From Arthrobacter sp. NtRootA1 (GTDB taxonomy: Bacteria; Actinomycetota; Actinomycetes; Actinomycetales; Micrococcaceae), in contig NZ_AP024630.1 of assembly GCF_019976975.1 (NCBI RefSeq), forward strand, positions 3,906,001-3,970,000: a stretch of 64,000 nt of DNA. The letters run 5' to 3'. The notes beneath the pieces were generated by a model. It did not search any database. It had not been told where the DNA came from and saw only the letters and a list, made by a program, of their open reading frames with translations. A program made the position numbers and the translations under genes. Of the stretch, positions 52,534 through 60,297 are shown in pieces; position 1 is the stretch's first letter, and the number at the start of each line of letters is the position of its first letter.

Positions 52534-53984
52534 AGCTCTCGGAACGGCTAACGAAGAACAACCCGCTTGCCGCAGCGGAGATCCCCTCCGGCGACAACAC
52601 TCACCTTAACCCCGCGGCCTCTACGTTAGCGCCACCCCCGACAGTACCTGGTCCCACCACGCCACTGCTTGGTGGATCGCCCTCGGCGCCAGCAGTCGAC
52701 GCATTGGCGGGGTTGAAGCAACGGGCCGCTTCAGCTCTTTTCGAGCGCATGGGCAGCAGGATCGGTGACACGTCTTCGTCGGAAGAAGACCTGAGGTCGT
52801 TCGCGGTTGACGAACTCTCAGCCGTTATCGACGACGAACAGGTGCCCCTTTCCCCCGAGGAACGTCGCCGGCTCATCCGGGAAGTTTCGGATGAAGTGAT
52901 GGGCTACGGACCGCTGCAGCGCCTCTTGGAGGATCCGTCCGTCACGGAAGTCATGGTCAATCGGTTCGACCAGATCTACGTGGAACGCCACGGACACCTT
53001 GCCTTGACCGAGTTGCAATTCAGCTCGGACAACCATCTTCGGAAAGTCATCGAGCGAATCGTCTCCAAGGTGGGTCGCCGAATTGACGAGTCATCGCCCC
53101 TGGTGGATGCCCGGTTGGAAGACGGTTCGCGCGTCAATGCGATCATTCCTCCCTTGGCCGTCAACGGTCCTTCGCTGACCATCAGGAAGTTCAGCCATGT
53201 GCCGCTTACAGTCCGCAACCTGATCGAGTGGGGCTCTATGAGCCACGAGATGGCTGAACTACTAAGCGCATGTGTCCTCGCCCGGCTTAACGTCATCGTC
53301 TCCGGCGGTACGGGTACCGGAAAGACGACCCTGCTCAACGTGCTCTCATCGTTCATCCCCGAGTCTGACCGCATCGTGACCATCGAAGACGCTGTCGAGC
53401 TCCAGCTGCAGCAACGGCACGTGGTGAGGTTGGAGAGCCGGCCGCCAAACATCGAAGGCAAGGGCGCAGTCACTATTCGCGATCTTGTCCGGAACTCCCT
53501 TCGTATGCGTCCCGACCGGATCATCGTCGGTGAAGTCCGCGGTGGAGAGTCACTAGACATGCTCCAGGCCATGAATACCGGCCACGACGGATCGCTTTCC
53601 ACAGTGCACGCGAACTCGCCACGTGATGCCATTGCAAGGCTGGAGACACTAGTCCTGATGGCCGGCATGGACCTTCCGCTCCGCGCCATCCGCGAACAGG
53701 TTTCATCGGCAGTGGACCTGATAGTCCAAGTGACACGCTTGCGCGACGGCACACGTCGCGTCACTCATGTCACCGAAGTCCAAGGCATGGAGGGCGACGT
53801 CGTTACCCTCCAGGATGCCTTCCTTTTCGACTACTCGGCAGGCTTGGATGCTCAAGGGCGTTTCCTCGGGCGGGCCCTTCCAACCGGTATCCGGCCAAGG
53901 TTCCTGGACCGCTTTACAGAATTGGGGATACACGTCTCGCCGGCTGTCTTCGGAGTGGCTCCTGCCCCTGTTGGAAGGCGATAA
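52530..53984 (+). CDS. cpaF: Pilus assembly/secretion ATPase CpaF/TadA
   Basis: A 484-residue GSPII_E family hexameric ATPase that drives pilus polymerisation. An N-terminal domain contains DEVMGYGPLQRLLEDPSVTE; Walker A GGTGTGKTT lies at 259-267, an Asp box in RIVTIEDAVELQL, Walker B in RIIVGEVRGGE and a His box in HDGSLSTVHANS. Its start overlaps the tadZ stop as ATGA, and tadB follows after 2 nt. Confidence 0.94.
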   Translation: MKLSERLTKNNPLAAAEIPSGDNTHLNPAASTLAPPPTVPGPTTPLLGGSPSAPAVDALAGLKQRAASALFERMGSRIGDTSSSEEDLRSFAVDELSAVIDDEQVPLSPEERRRLIREVSDEVMGYGPLQRLLEDPSVTEVMVNRFDQIYVERHGHLALTELQFSSDNHLRKVIERIVSKVGRRIDESSPLVDARLEDGSRVNAIIPPLAVNGPSLTIRKFSHVPLTVRNLIEWGSMSHEMAELLSACVLARLNVIVSGGTGTGKTTLLNVLSSFIPESDRIVTIEDAVELQLQQRHVVRLESRPPNIEGKGAVTIRDLVRNSLRMRPDRIIVGEVRGGESLDMLQAMNTGHDGSLSTVHANSPRDAIARLETLVLMAGMDLPLRAIREQVSSAVDLIVQVTRLRDGTRRVTHVTEVQGMEGDVVTLQDAFLFDYSAGLDAQGRFLGRALPTGIRPRFLDRFTELGIHVSPAVFGVAPAPVGRR

Positions 53985-53986
53985 CA

Positions 53987-54928
53987 ATGGACTCGCCTAT
54001 CCTGTTCATCTCGGCTGTGGGTCTCTGCATTGCCGCCCTGCTTGTATTGGTAATCGTTGTCCTGAAACCCCGCAACGGAAGCCTTCCCCTTGACCGCAGG
54101 CGTATAGGCACTGTTCCCGACGAATCCGCTGTTGGCCGTGTTTCCCAGTCGGCAGTGCAATTCGTCGATGCTGCCATTGGTCGATCGGGTGGTCTCTTCA
54201 ACCGGGAGGTTCTTTACAGGGCCGGCGTGAAGCAGGCCCCTGCGGACTTCACGGTCATCGTGGCAACCTCGACTGTCGTCATCGGCGTGCTGGGTTCGTT
54301 CCTGATCAACCTGATCATCGGCATCCTCTTGGCGATCGCCACCCCGTTCGTCGCCAAATTGATACTCGTCGTGAAGACCGAAAAGCGGCGAGCCAAGTTC
54401 GAGACGCAACTTACGGACACCATCCAGATGCTCATCGGTGGTTTGCGAGTCGGCCACAGCATCATGCGGTCGCTTGAATCCGTAGCGCTCGAAGCGCAGG
54501 CCCCCACCTCGGAGGAACTTTCCCGAATAGTTAACGAAGTCCGAATTGGCAAGGACGCACGGCAAGCCATTGAAGACTGTGCGGACCGTATGGACAGCGA
54601 AGACTTCCGGTGGATCGGGCAAGCGATCCAGATCAATCGCGAAGTGGGTGGCGACCTGGCGGAAGTCCTTGAGCAGGTGGCGGGAACGATCCGCGAACGG
54701 AGCGAGATCAAGGGCCATGTCCGGTCCCTCAGCGCTGAAGGAAAGATGTCCGCCTACATTCTGATGGCATTGCCGGTGGGTGTTGGCATCATCCTGACCA
54801 TCATGAACCCGGGCTACATGAAAGTGTTCGCCCAACACCCTGTGGGTATCGCCCTGCTGGTGGCTGCGGGCTTGCTGTTCGTCATCGGCGGCTTCTGGAT
54901 GAGCCGAACTGTGAAGATCAAGTTCTAG
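53987..54928 (+). CDS. tadB: Flp pilus inner-membrane assembly protein TadB
   Basis: A 313-residue membrane platform protein of the GspF/T2SSF family. Membrane segments fall near 7-28, 85-120, 260-280 and 290-310, with a cytoplasmic domain between containing LIGGLRVGHSIMRSLE and RIGKDARQAIEDCADRM plus the EVGGDLAEVLEQVAGTIRER repeat motif. It pairs with TadC, encoded 12 nt downstream. Confidence 0.9.
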   Translation: MDSPILFISAVGLCIAALLVLVIVVLKPRNGSLPLDRRRIGTVPDESAVGRVSQSAVQFVDAAIGRSGGLFNREVLYRAGVKQAPADFTVIVATSTVVIGVLGSFLINLIIGILLAIATPFVAKLILVVKTEKRRAKFETQLTDTIQMLIGGLRVGHSIMRSLESVALEAQAPTSEELSRIVNEVRIGKDARQAIEDCADRMDSEDFRWIGQAIQINREVGGDLAEVLEQVAGTIRERSEIKGHVRSLSAEGKMSAYILMALPVGVGIILTIMNPGYMKVFAQHPVGIALLVAAGLLFVIGGFWMSRTVKIKF

Positions 54929-54940
54929 GAGGACAGATCA

Positions 54941-55819
54941 ATGACTCTCATAGCGTGGCTCATCATCGCCACCATCGTTCTGCCTCTGGCCTACTTTGCC
55001 TGGTCCTTGGCAACAATGGACCGTAAAGGGATCGTTGCCGTGCAGACCAACCTTGGCTCCGGTTTCGCACAGGGTGCCGGCGTTGATATCAAACGTCCTC
55101 CGCTGCTCCTCGGTGTAGCACGCAAACTGACCCCGGGCAGTTACGAGGCGAAACTGGACCAATGGCTCGCCCTTGCAGGTCGGCCCCAATCCATGCCCCT
55201 GACCAAGCTCATTGCGATCAAACCGATTTTGGCAGCGTCAGGTGCACTCGTTGGCGTTCTTTTGATCGCGAGCGGGCCAAGCCCAGTCAGCATCGGATTC
55301 GGCTTGTTCCTGACGGCCTTCCTGTATTTCATTCCGGATCTCCTGGTGTACAACACAGGCCTCAAGCGGCAGGAAGCCATCCAACTGGAGTTCCCCAACA
55401 CGCTTGATCAGATGCTCATCTCCGTGGAGGCGGGGCTGGGCTTTGAGGGAGCCGTCGAACGGGTTTCAACATACGGTGCAGGGCCGCTGGCACATGAACT
55501 GATGCGGACCCTGCAAGATATTCAAGTTGGACGCCCCCGTCAGGAAGCCTACGAAGCTTTGGCGGAACGCTCCACAGTCCCGGACGTCCGCAGCTTTGTC
55601 CTTGCAGTTATCCAAGCTGACAAATACGGCATCGGAATCGCGAATGTCCTGCGTGCCCAAGCGAAGCAAGCGCGCGTCAAGCGCCGTCAAAATGCAGAAG
55701 AACGTGCAATGAAGCTCCCCGTCAAGGTGCTCTTCCCCTTGCTCTTCTGCATCTTCCCGGTGCTGTTCATAGTCCTTCTGGGTCCCGCAGCCATCAAGAT
55801 CATCCAGGCCTTCAGCTGA
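54941..55819 (+). CDS. tadC: Flp pilus inner-membrane assembly protein TadC
   Basis: A 292-residue second T2SSF-type platform protein. Hydrophobic segments near 3-24, 88-125 and 265-290 flank a cytoplasmic domain with LDQMLISVEAGLGFEGAVER and DKYGIGIANVLRAQAKQAR. AGGAGGA precedes the ATG. It is the last gene of the pilus operon; a hairpin region and the convergent truA follow. Confidence 0.9.
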   Translation: MTLIAWLIIATIVLPLAYFAWSLATMDRKGIVAVQTNLGSGFAQGAGVDIKRPPLLLGVARKLTPGSYEAKLDQWLALAGRPQSMPLTKLIAIKPILAASGALVGVLLIASGPSPVSIGFGLFLTAFLYFIPDLLVYNTGLKRQEAIQLEFPNTLDQMLISVEAGLGFEGAVERVSTYGAGPLAHELMRTLQDIQVGRPRQEAYEALAERSTVPDVRSFVLAVIQADKYGIGIANVLRAQAKQARVKRRQNAEERAMKLPVKVLFPLLFCIFPVLFIVLLGPAAIKIIQAFS

Positions 55820-55864
55820 TCCTGACGCGGGAATTAGACCGGCCGTTCGCGGATCCCAGACCGT

Positions 55865-55932
55865 GGACGGCCACAACGGCCCCCTTCCGGTACCCAGAGC
55901 CGGGAGGGGGTCCTCCAATGTCCGGGCCGTCC
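55865..55932. terminator. Nested hairpin between tadC and truA
   Basis: An inner stem CCCCCTTCCGG/CCGGGAGGGGG (55880-55890 and 55900-55910, one wobble) sits inside an outer GGACGGCC/GGCCGTCC pair (55865-55872 and 55925-55932). It lies between two convergent genes and may end both transcripts. Confidence 0.55.
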
Positions 55933-55957
55933 GGACCCCAGGTCGGTCCAGTGGGAA

Positions 55958-56848
55958 CTACTCCCGGCGGGCCCTCGTCAGCTCCGCCCGTGCCAGCAGC
56001 TCGCTATCCGACGGGTACGCAACTTCCTCCAGCACCAAGGGGTGGGGTGCAGCCAAGACAGACTTGGCATCACGCTTCCGTTCCAGAAGACGTTCATGAA
56101 GCCACCCCGGTTGCTCCAGGCCTTCGCCCACGCGCAGGGCCGAGCCCACCAAGGACCTGACCATGTTGTGGCAGAACGCATCGGCCTGAACTGTAGCGAC
56201 AATGACCCCGTCGCTCCCCCGTCCGAACTCAAACTTCTGCAATTCGCGGATGGTGGTGGCGCCCTCGCGGGGCTTGCAGTAGGAACGGAAATCTTGGAGC
56301 CCCAGCAACTGGGCGGCGCCTTCATTCAACAGCTCAACATTCAGCGGCGCCTTGTGCCACAGCGTAATTCCTCGAAGCACGGGATCCCAGCGCTCCGCGC
56401 CATCAGCAATGCGGTAACTGTAACGACGCCACAACGCCGAGAACCGGGCGTCGAAACCTTCGGGCGCCAGACCGGCGTCGTGCACTTCTATGGCACCGGT
56501 AAGATCCCCGAGAATACGGCTAAGGGCCCCGCGAAGGCGACGCAAAAGCGCGACGGCGGGGTCGAGTTCGTGCCCGCGCGGAAGTCCCAGCCACTCGGCT
56601 TCCGTCAGATCGAGGTGGACTACCTGGCCGCGGGCGTGGACACCGGCGTCGGTGCGGCCAGCAACCGTGACCCGGACCGGACGGCGCACGAGGAGTGCCA
56701 ATGACTCCTCCAATGCCCCCTGCACCGTAAGCAGACCGGGCTGGAGTGCCCAGCCGTTGAAGGGTCCTCCGTCATACGAAAGATCCATGCGGACACGCAA
56801 AAACCCGCCGCCCCCCAAAGCGGGGGCAGCGGGTTTTCGTTCGTTCAT
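55958..56848 (-). CDS. truA: tRNA pseudouridine38-40 synthase TruA
   Basis: Isomerises U38, U39 and U40 in tRNA anticodon stems. The catalytic Asp67 is in GRTDAGVHARGQVVH; RMDLSYDGGPFNGWALQPG and the late FCHNMVRSLVGSALRVGEG complete the signature. It is 296 residues long. The first ~20 codons overlap the rplQ terminator hairpin; the Gly-rich opening LGGGGFLRVRMDL is therefore partly encoded by the terminator. An alternative start at the ATG at 56788 would remove that overlap. Confidence 0.93.
   Translation of the reverse strand: MNERKPAAPALGGGGFLRVRMDLSYDGGPFNGWALQPGLLTVQGALEESLALLVRRPVRVTVAGRTDAGVHARGQVVHLDLTEAEWLGLPRGHELDPAVALLRRLRGALSRILGDLTGAIEVHDAGLAPEGFDARFSALWRRYSYRIADGAERWDPVLRGITLWHKAPLNVELLNEGAAQLLGLQDFRSYCKPREGATTIRELQKFEFGRGSDGVIVATVQADAFCHNMVRSLVGSALRVGEGLEQPGWLHERLLERKRDAKSVLAAPHPLVLEEVAYPSDSELLARAELTRARRE
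56796..56839 (-). terminator. rplQ terminator nested in the truA coding region
   Basis: On the minus strand AAAACCCGC and GCCCCC pair with GGGGGGC and GCGGGTTTTT, a two-part stem with a GCTTT loop and a five-base T-run, 42 nt past the rplQ stop codon. It falls inside truA codons 4-18. Confidence 0.85.
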
Positions 56849-56880
56849 AGACTTAAGTCTACTGTGAAGAATTCAGTGAA

Positions 56881-57441
56881 TTACTTCTTGTCCTCAGCGG
56901 CCGGAGCCTCTTCGGTCTCAGCAACTTCAGCGTCAGCAGCCTCGGCCTCAGCGGCCGGAGCCTCTTCGGTTTCAGCAGCTTCGGTCTCCACAGCCTCGGT
57001 CTCAACAACCTCTTCCTCAGCAGCCGGGGCAGCCTTTGCAGCAGCAGCGGTTGCTTCAGCAACTACGGCCTGCTTCGGGGAAACCGGCTCGAGGACGAGC
57101 TCGATGACAGCCATGGGAGCGTTGTCGCCCTTGCGGTTGCCGATCTTGGTGATACGGGTGTAGCCACCATCGCGGTTGGCGACGGCGCCGGCGATGTCGG
57201 TGAACAGCTCGTGGACGATGCCCTTGTCGCTGATCAGGCCGAGAACGCGGCGGCGGGAAGAGAGGTCGCCACGCTTGGCGAAGGTGACCAGACGCTCTGC
57301 GTACGGCTTCAGGCGCTTGGCCTTGGTGACCGTGGTGGTGATGCGCTTGTGCTCAAACAGAGCAGCTGCCAGGTTCGCGAGCATCAGGCGCTCGTGAGCC
57401 GGGCCGCCTCCGAGGCGCGGACCCTTAGTGGGGGTAGGCAT
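56881..57441 (-). CDS. rplQ: 50S ribosomal protein L17 with repetitive acidic tail
   Basis: The conserved L17 domain (residues 1-~118: PTPTKGPRLGGGPAHERLML, NLAAALFEHKRITTTVTKAK, GYTRITKIGNRKGDNAPMA) is followed by a ~65-residue Glu/Ala/Thr-rich tail ending EDKK. The tail contains an 18-residue tandem repeat (AETEEAPAAE core). Total 186 residues versus ~120 for most bacteria. Acidic tails on L17 are common in actinobacteria, but the length here reflects DNA repeat expansion. Confidence 0.95.
   Translation of the reverse strand: MPTPTKGPRLGGGPAHERLMLANLAAALFEHKRITTTVTKAKRLKPYAERLVTFAKRGDLSSRRRVLGLISDKGIVHELFTDIAGAVANRDGGYTRITKIGNRKGDNAPMAVIELVLEPVSPKQAVVAEATAAAAKAAPAAEEEVVETEAVETEAAETEEAPAAEAEAADAEVAETEEAPAAEDKK
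56893..56970. repeat. Tandem repeat in the rplQ tail, 54-bp period
   Basis: CTCAGCGGCCGGAGCCTCTT plus CGGT is identical at 56893-56916 and 56947-56970. The unit encodes 18 residues, so copy-number change keeps the frame. Confidence 0.8.
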
Positions 57442-57507
57442 AATAATTTCTCCTGTTATGTAAGCCGGTCAGGTCCATCGCTGGACCTGACGGCCAAGAT
57501 CTGCTTT

Positions 57508-58518
57508 TTAGAGCTCGTCGTCGCTGAACGCGGCGTCGTCCTCTTCGATGGCTGCGGCGCGGGCTGCGAGATCGAAACCGGGAGGGGAGTCCTTGAGGGA
57601 CAGACCCAGTTCGACGAGCTTTGCCTTGACCTCGTCAATGGACTTCGCACCGAAGTTACGGATGTCCATCAGGTCAGCCTCGGAGCGGGCAACGAGTTCA
57701 CCCACGGTGTGGATGCCCTCACGCTTGAGGCAGTTGTAGGAACGGACGGTAAGGTCCAGATCCTCGATCGGCAGAGCCATGTCCGCTGCCAGGGCAGCGT
57801 CCGTCGGCGACGGGCCAATCTCGATACCTTCAGCTGCGGTGTTCAGCTCACGGGCCAGACCGAACAGTTCCACCAGGGTGGTGCCTGCAGAAGCAACGGC
57901 GTCGCGGGGAGCGATTGCCTGCTTGGTCTCGACGTCGACAATGAGCTTGTCGAAGTCGGTGCGCTGCTCAACACGGGTAGCTTCCACGCGGAAGGTTACC
58001 TTCATGACCGGCGAGTAGATCGAGTCGACCGGAATACGGCCGATCTCGGAGTCGCCGGACTTGTTCTGAGCTGCCGAAACGTAGCCACGGCCGCGCTCGA
58101 TGGTCAGCTCGAGTTCGAACTTGCCCTTCGAGTTCAGAGTGGCAATGTGCAGATCCGGGTTGTGGAATTCGACGCCGGCCGGCGGAGCAATGTCCGCAGC
58201 GGTGACGACTCCGGGGCCCTGCTTGCGCAGGTAAGCAACAACCGGCTCGTCGTGCTCGGAGGAAACCGAAAGGTTCTTGATGTTCAGGATGATCTCGGTG
58301 ACATCTTCCTTGACACCCGGAACCGTGGTGAACTCGTGCAGCACGCCATCGATCCGGATGCTGGTTACAGCGGCACCGGGGATGGAGGAGAGCAGGGTAC
58401 GGCGGAGGGAGTTTCCGAGGGTGTAGCCGAAGCCCGGCTCCAGCGGTTCAATGATGAAACGGGAGCGGTTCTCGGATACAACTTCTTCAGACAGGGTGGG
58501 GCGCTGTGCAATGAGCAC
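57508..58518 (-). CDS. rpoA: DNA-directed RNA polymerase alpha subunit
   Basis: Scaffold for polymerase assembly and contact point for UP elements and activators. The 336-residue product has the N-terminal assembly domain (EPLEPGFGYTLGNSLRRTLL) and the C-terminal domain (EDLDLTVRSYNCLKREGIHT, DIRNFGAKSIDEVKAKL), ending in an acidic tail. It lies 66 nt upstream of rplQ. Confidence 0.98.
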   Translation of the reverse strand: MLIAQRPTLSEEVVSENRSRFIIEPLEPGFGYTLGNSLRRTLLSSIPGAAVTSIRIDGVLHEFTTVPGVKEDVTEIILNIKNLSVSSEHDEPVVAYLRKQGPGVVTAADIAPPAGVEFHNPDLHIATLNSKGKFELELTIERGRGYVSAAQNKSGDSEIGRIPVDSIYSPVMKVTFRVEATRVEQRTDFDKLIVDVETKQAIAPRDAVASAGTTLVELFGLARELNTAAEGIEIGPSPTDAALAADMALPIEDLDLTVRSYNCLKREGIHTVGELVARSEADLMDIRNFGAKSIDEVKAKLVELGLSLKDSPPGFDLAARAAAIEEDDAAFSDDEL

Positions 58519-58591
58519 TTAGGTTTCCTTTCGGCGAGCATCCGCTATATGACGCAACACAGGTGGTGGAAATCGGCTTCGGTTTCCAGCC

Positions 58592-58651
58592 TGACCAGCC
58601 GGGCCATGCTTGTAGATGGTCTAACCCATGTACAGCAGGCCCGGCCGGTCA
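58592..58651 (-). other. Inverted repeat in the rpsK-rpoA intergenic region
   Basis: Fourteen-base arms TGACCAGCCGGGCC (58592-58605) and GGCCCGGCCGGTCA (58638-58651) pair with one mismatch over a 32-nt loop, in the 149-nt gap before rpoA. A smaller GGAAATC/GGTTTCC hairpin lies closer to rpoA. They may attenuate, stabilise or regulate rpoA translation. Confidence 0.5.
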
Positions 58652-58667
58652 GACAGGGAATACCTAA

Positions 58668-59069
58668 TTAGACGCGGCGGCGCTTCGGGGGGCGGCAACC
58701 GTTGTGGGCGCTGGGGGTGACGTCCTGGATGGAGCCAACCTCAAGGCCAGCAGCCTGAAGCGAACGGATTGCGGTTTCGCGTCCGGATCCCGGACCCTTG
58801 ACGAATACGTCAACCTTGCGCAGACCGTGCTCCTGAGCGCGCTTTGCAGCAGCTTCAGCAGCCATCTGGGCAGCGAACGGGGTGGACTTACGGGAGCCCT
58901 TGAAGCCAACCTCACCGGCGGAAGCCCAGGAGATTACAGCACCGTTCGGGTCCGTGATGGACACGATGGTGTTGTTAAAGGTGCTCTTGATGTGCGCCTG
59001 GCCAAGCGCAATATTCTTCTTATCCTTGCGACGCGGCTTACGAACCGCTCCACGAGTCTTCGGGGGCAT
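58668..59069 (-). CDS. rpsK: 30S ribosomal protein S11
   Basis: A 133-residue platform protein; KKNIALGQAHIKSTFNNTIV, ISWASAGEVGFKGSRKSTPF and AHNGCRPPKRRRV are the standard S11 blocks. It follows rpsM by 51 nt. Confidence 0.97.
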   Translation of the reverse strand: MPPKTRGAVRKPRRKDKKNIALGQAHIKSTFNNTIVSITDPNGAVISWASAGEVGFKGSRKSTPFAAQMAAEAAAKRAQEHGLRKVDVFVKGPGSGRETAIRSLQAAGLEVGSIQDVTPSAHNGCRPPKRRRV

Positions 59070-59120
59070 TGTTTCTCCTACAGAAAGTTATCGGGGGAAA
59101 ACCAGGTCAATCCCGAGGGA

Positions 59121-59498
59121 TTAACGTCCGGCCTTCTTCTTGCCGGCGACGGTGCGCTTCGGGCCCTTGCGGGTACGAGCGTTGGTCTTCGTACGCTGTC
59201 CGCGTACGGGCAGGCCCTTGCGGTGGCGCAGGCCTTCGTAGCTGCCGATCTCAACCTTGCGGCGGATGTCAGCGGCTACCTCGCGGCGAAGGTCACCCTC
59301 AACCTTGTAGTTGCCTTCAATGTAGTCACGCAGCTGGACCAGCTCGGCGTCAGTCAGGTCCTTGACGCGAACGTCAGCGCTGATGCCGGTGGCAGCCAGG
59401 GTTTCGTGTGCACGGGTCTTGCCCACGCCGTAGATGTAAGTAAGCGCAATTTCCAACCGCTTTTCGCGGGGAATGTCTACGCCAGCGAGACGAGCCAT
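59121..59498 (-). CDS. rpsM: 30S ribosomal protein S13
   Basis: A 125-residue protein of the subunit head that bridges to the 50S subunit. It opens ARLAGVDIPREKRLEIALTY and ends in the basic GLPVRGQRTKTNARTRKGPK tail. The ATG at 59496-59498 is at the conserved start; the frame is open 39 codons further without similarity. Confidence 0.97.
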   Translation of the reverse strand: MARLAGVDIPREKRLEIALTYIYGVGKTRAHETLAATGISADVRVKDLTDAELVQLRDYIEGNYKVEGDLRREVAADIRRKVEIGSYEGLRHRKGLPVRGQRTKTNARTRKGPKRTVAGKKKAGR

Positions 59499-59543
59499 AG
59501 TGGCGGTACTCCTTGAATAAACCGGAGGTCGTAGGCAGTACAC

Positions 59544-59560
59544 CCACACGATCCGTGTGG
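59544..59560 (-). other. Hairpin in the rpmJ-rpsM intergenic region
   Basis: CCACACG-ATC-CGTGTGG, a seven-base perfect stem with a three-base loop 46 nt before rpsM, within a 196-nt gap; GGAGG and CCTCC tracts on either side could extend it. Possible ribosomal-protein control structure; role unknown. Confidence 0.4.
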
Positions 59561-59694
59561 CCCCAGCCTCCGACCGGGGGTACGTTGACCAGGCTCTGTA
59601 ATGCAGTCCTGGCACAACTTGTGCTGCCTTTATTTACTTGCGTGGGCTAGCAACCCAGGTTTGCCCTTGCGGGCGCTGATTCCCTGAAGGGGAA

Positions 59695-59808
59695 TTAGCC
59701 CTGGCGCTGCTTGTGGCGCGGGTTCTCGCAGATCACCATGACCCGGCCGTTACGGCGGATCACTTTGCACTTGTCGCAGATCTGCTTGACGCTCGGCTTG
59801 ACCTTCAT
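59695..59808 (-). CDS. rpmJ: Ribosomal protein L36, zinc-binding (C+) form
   Basis: A 37-residue protein MKVKPSVKQICDKCKVIRR... with Cys11, Cys14, Cys27 and His32 for zinc. It is the housekeeping counterpart of the cysteine-free copy at 16888-17010. It lies between infA and rpsM as usual. Confidence 0.97.
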   Translation of the reverse strand: MKVKPSVKQICDKCKVIRRNGRVMVICENPRHKQRQG

Positions 59809-59880
59809 GGCGTTCCTTTGCGTGTTTTGCAGTTGATCTGCTGGAGCGGCTTGGCACTATTGCCTGGGCCGCCCAGCAAT

Positions 59881-60102
59881 TTACTTGTAGCGGTAGACGA
59901 TACGACCACGTGTGAGGTCGTATGGGCTCAGCTCCACCACTACCCGGTCCTCGGGGAGGATTCGAATGTAGTGCTGACGCATCTTCCCAGAGATGTGTGC
60001 GAGAACGACGTGCTTGTTGGTGAGCTCAACACGAAACATCGCATTGGGCAGCGCCTCAGTCACAACGCCCTCGATCTCAATGACCCCGTCCTTCTTGGCC
60101 AT
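59881..60102 (-). CDS. infA: Translation initiation factor IF-1
   Basis: A 73-residue S1-like beta-barrel occupying the ribosomal A site during initiation. It reads MAKKDGVIEIEGVVTEALPN and ends LTRGRIVYRYK. GGAGGAT precedes the ATG. It probably begins the infA-rpmJ-rpsM-rpsK-rpoA-rplQ unit, with its promoter somewhere in the 195-bp gap 60103-60297, where no clear box stands out. Confidence 0.97.
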   Translation of the reverse strand: MAKKDGVIEIEGVVTEALPNAMFRVELTNKHVVLAHISGKMRQHYIRILPEDRVVVELSPYDLTRGRIVYRYK

Positions 60103-60297
60103 ATCCTCCGCTAACTGTTGTTTGCCGCTGTCCTCCGGTTAGGCACCGAAAATCCAACGGACGTTTTTTGTTTGCTTGGCCCTCTTGGAACCACGACACT
60201 AAAAAGGGCGTGGCTGCACAGACAACCAACAAATAACTCTACGCCAATGGGGCCGGAAAGTTAAATCCGTCCATGGTAGCGCACGTATCGCCGCCCG

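Noticed and set aside
55918..56160. Small Pro/Gly-rich frame at the end of the pilus operon
   Set aside because: Lies in the terminator region and continues antisense into truA; composition reflects GC-rich repeats and no ribosome site precedes it.
57211..58671. 486-codon plus-strand frame opposite rplQ and rpoA
   Set aside because: Mirror frame of conserved ribosomal and polymerase genes.
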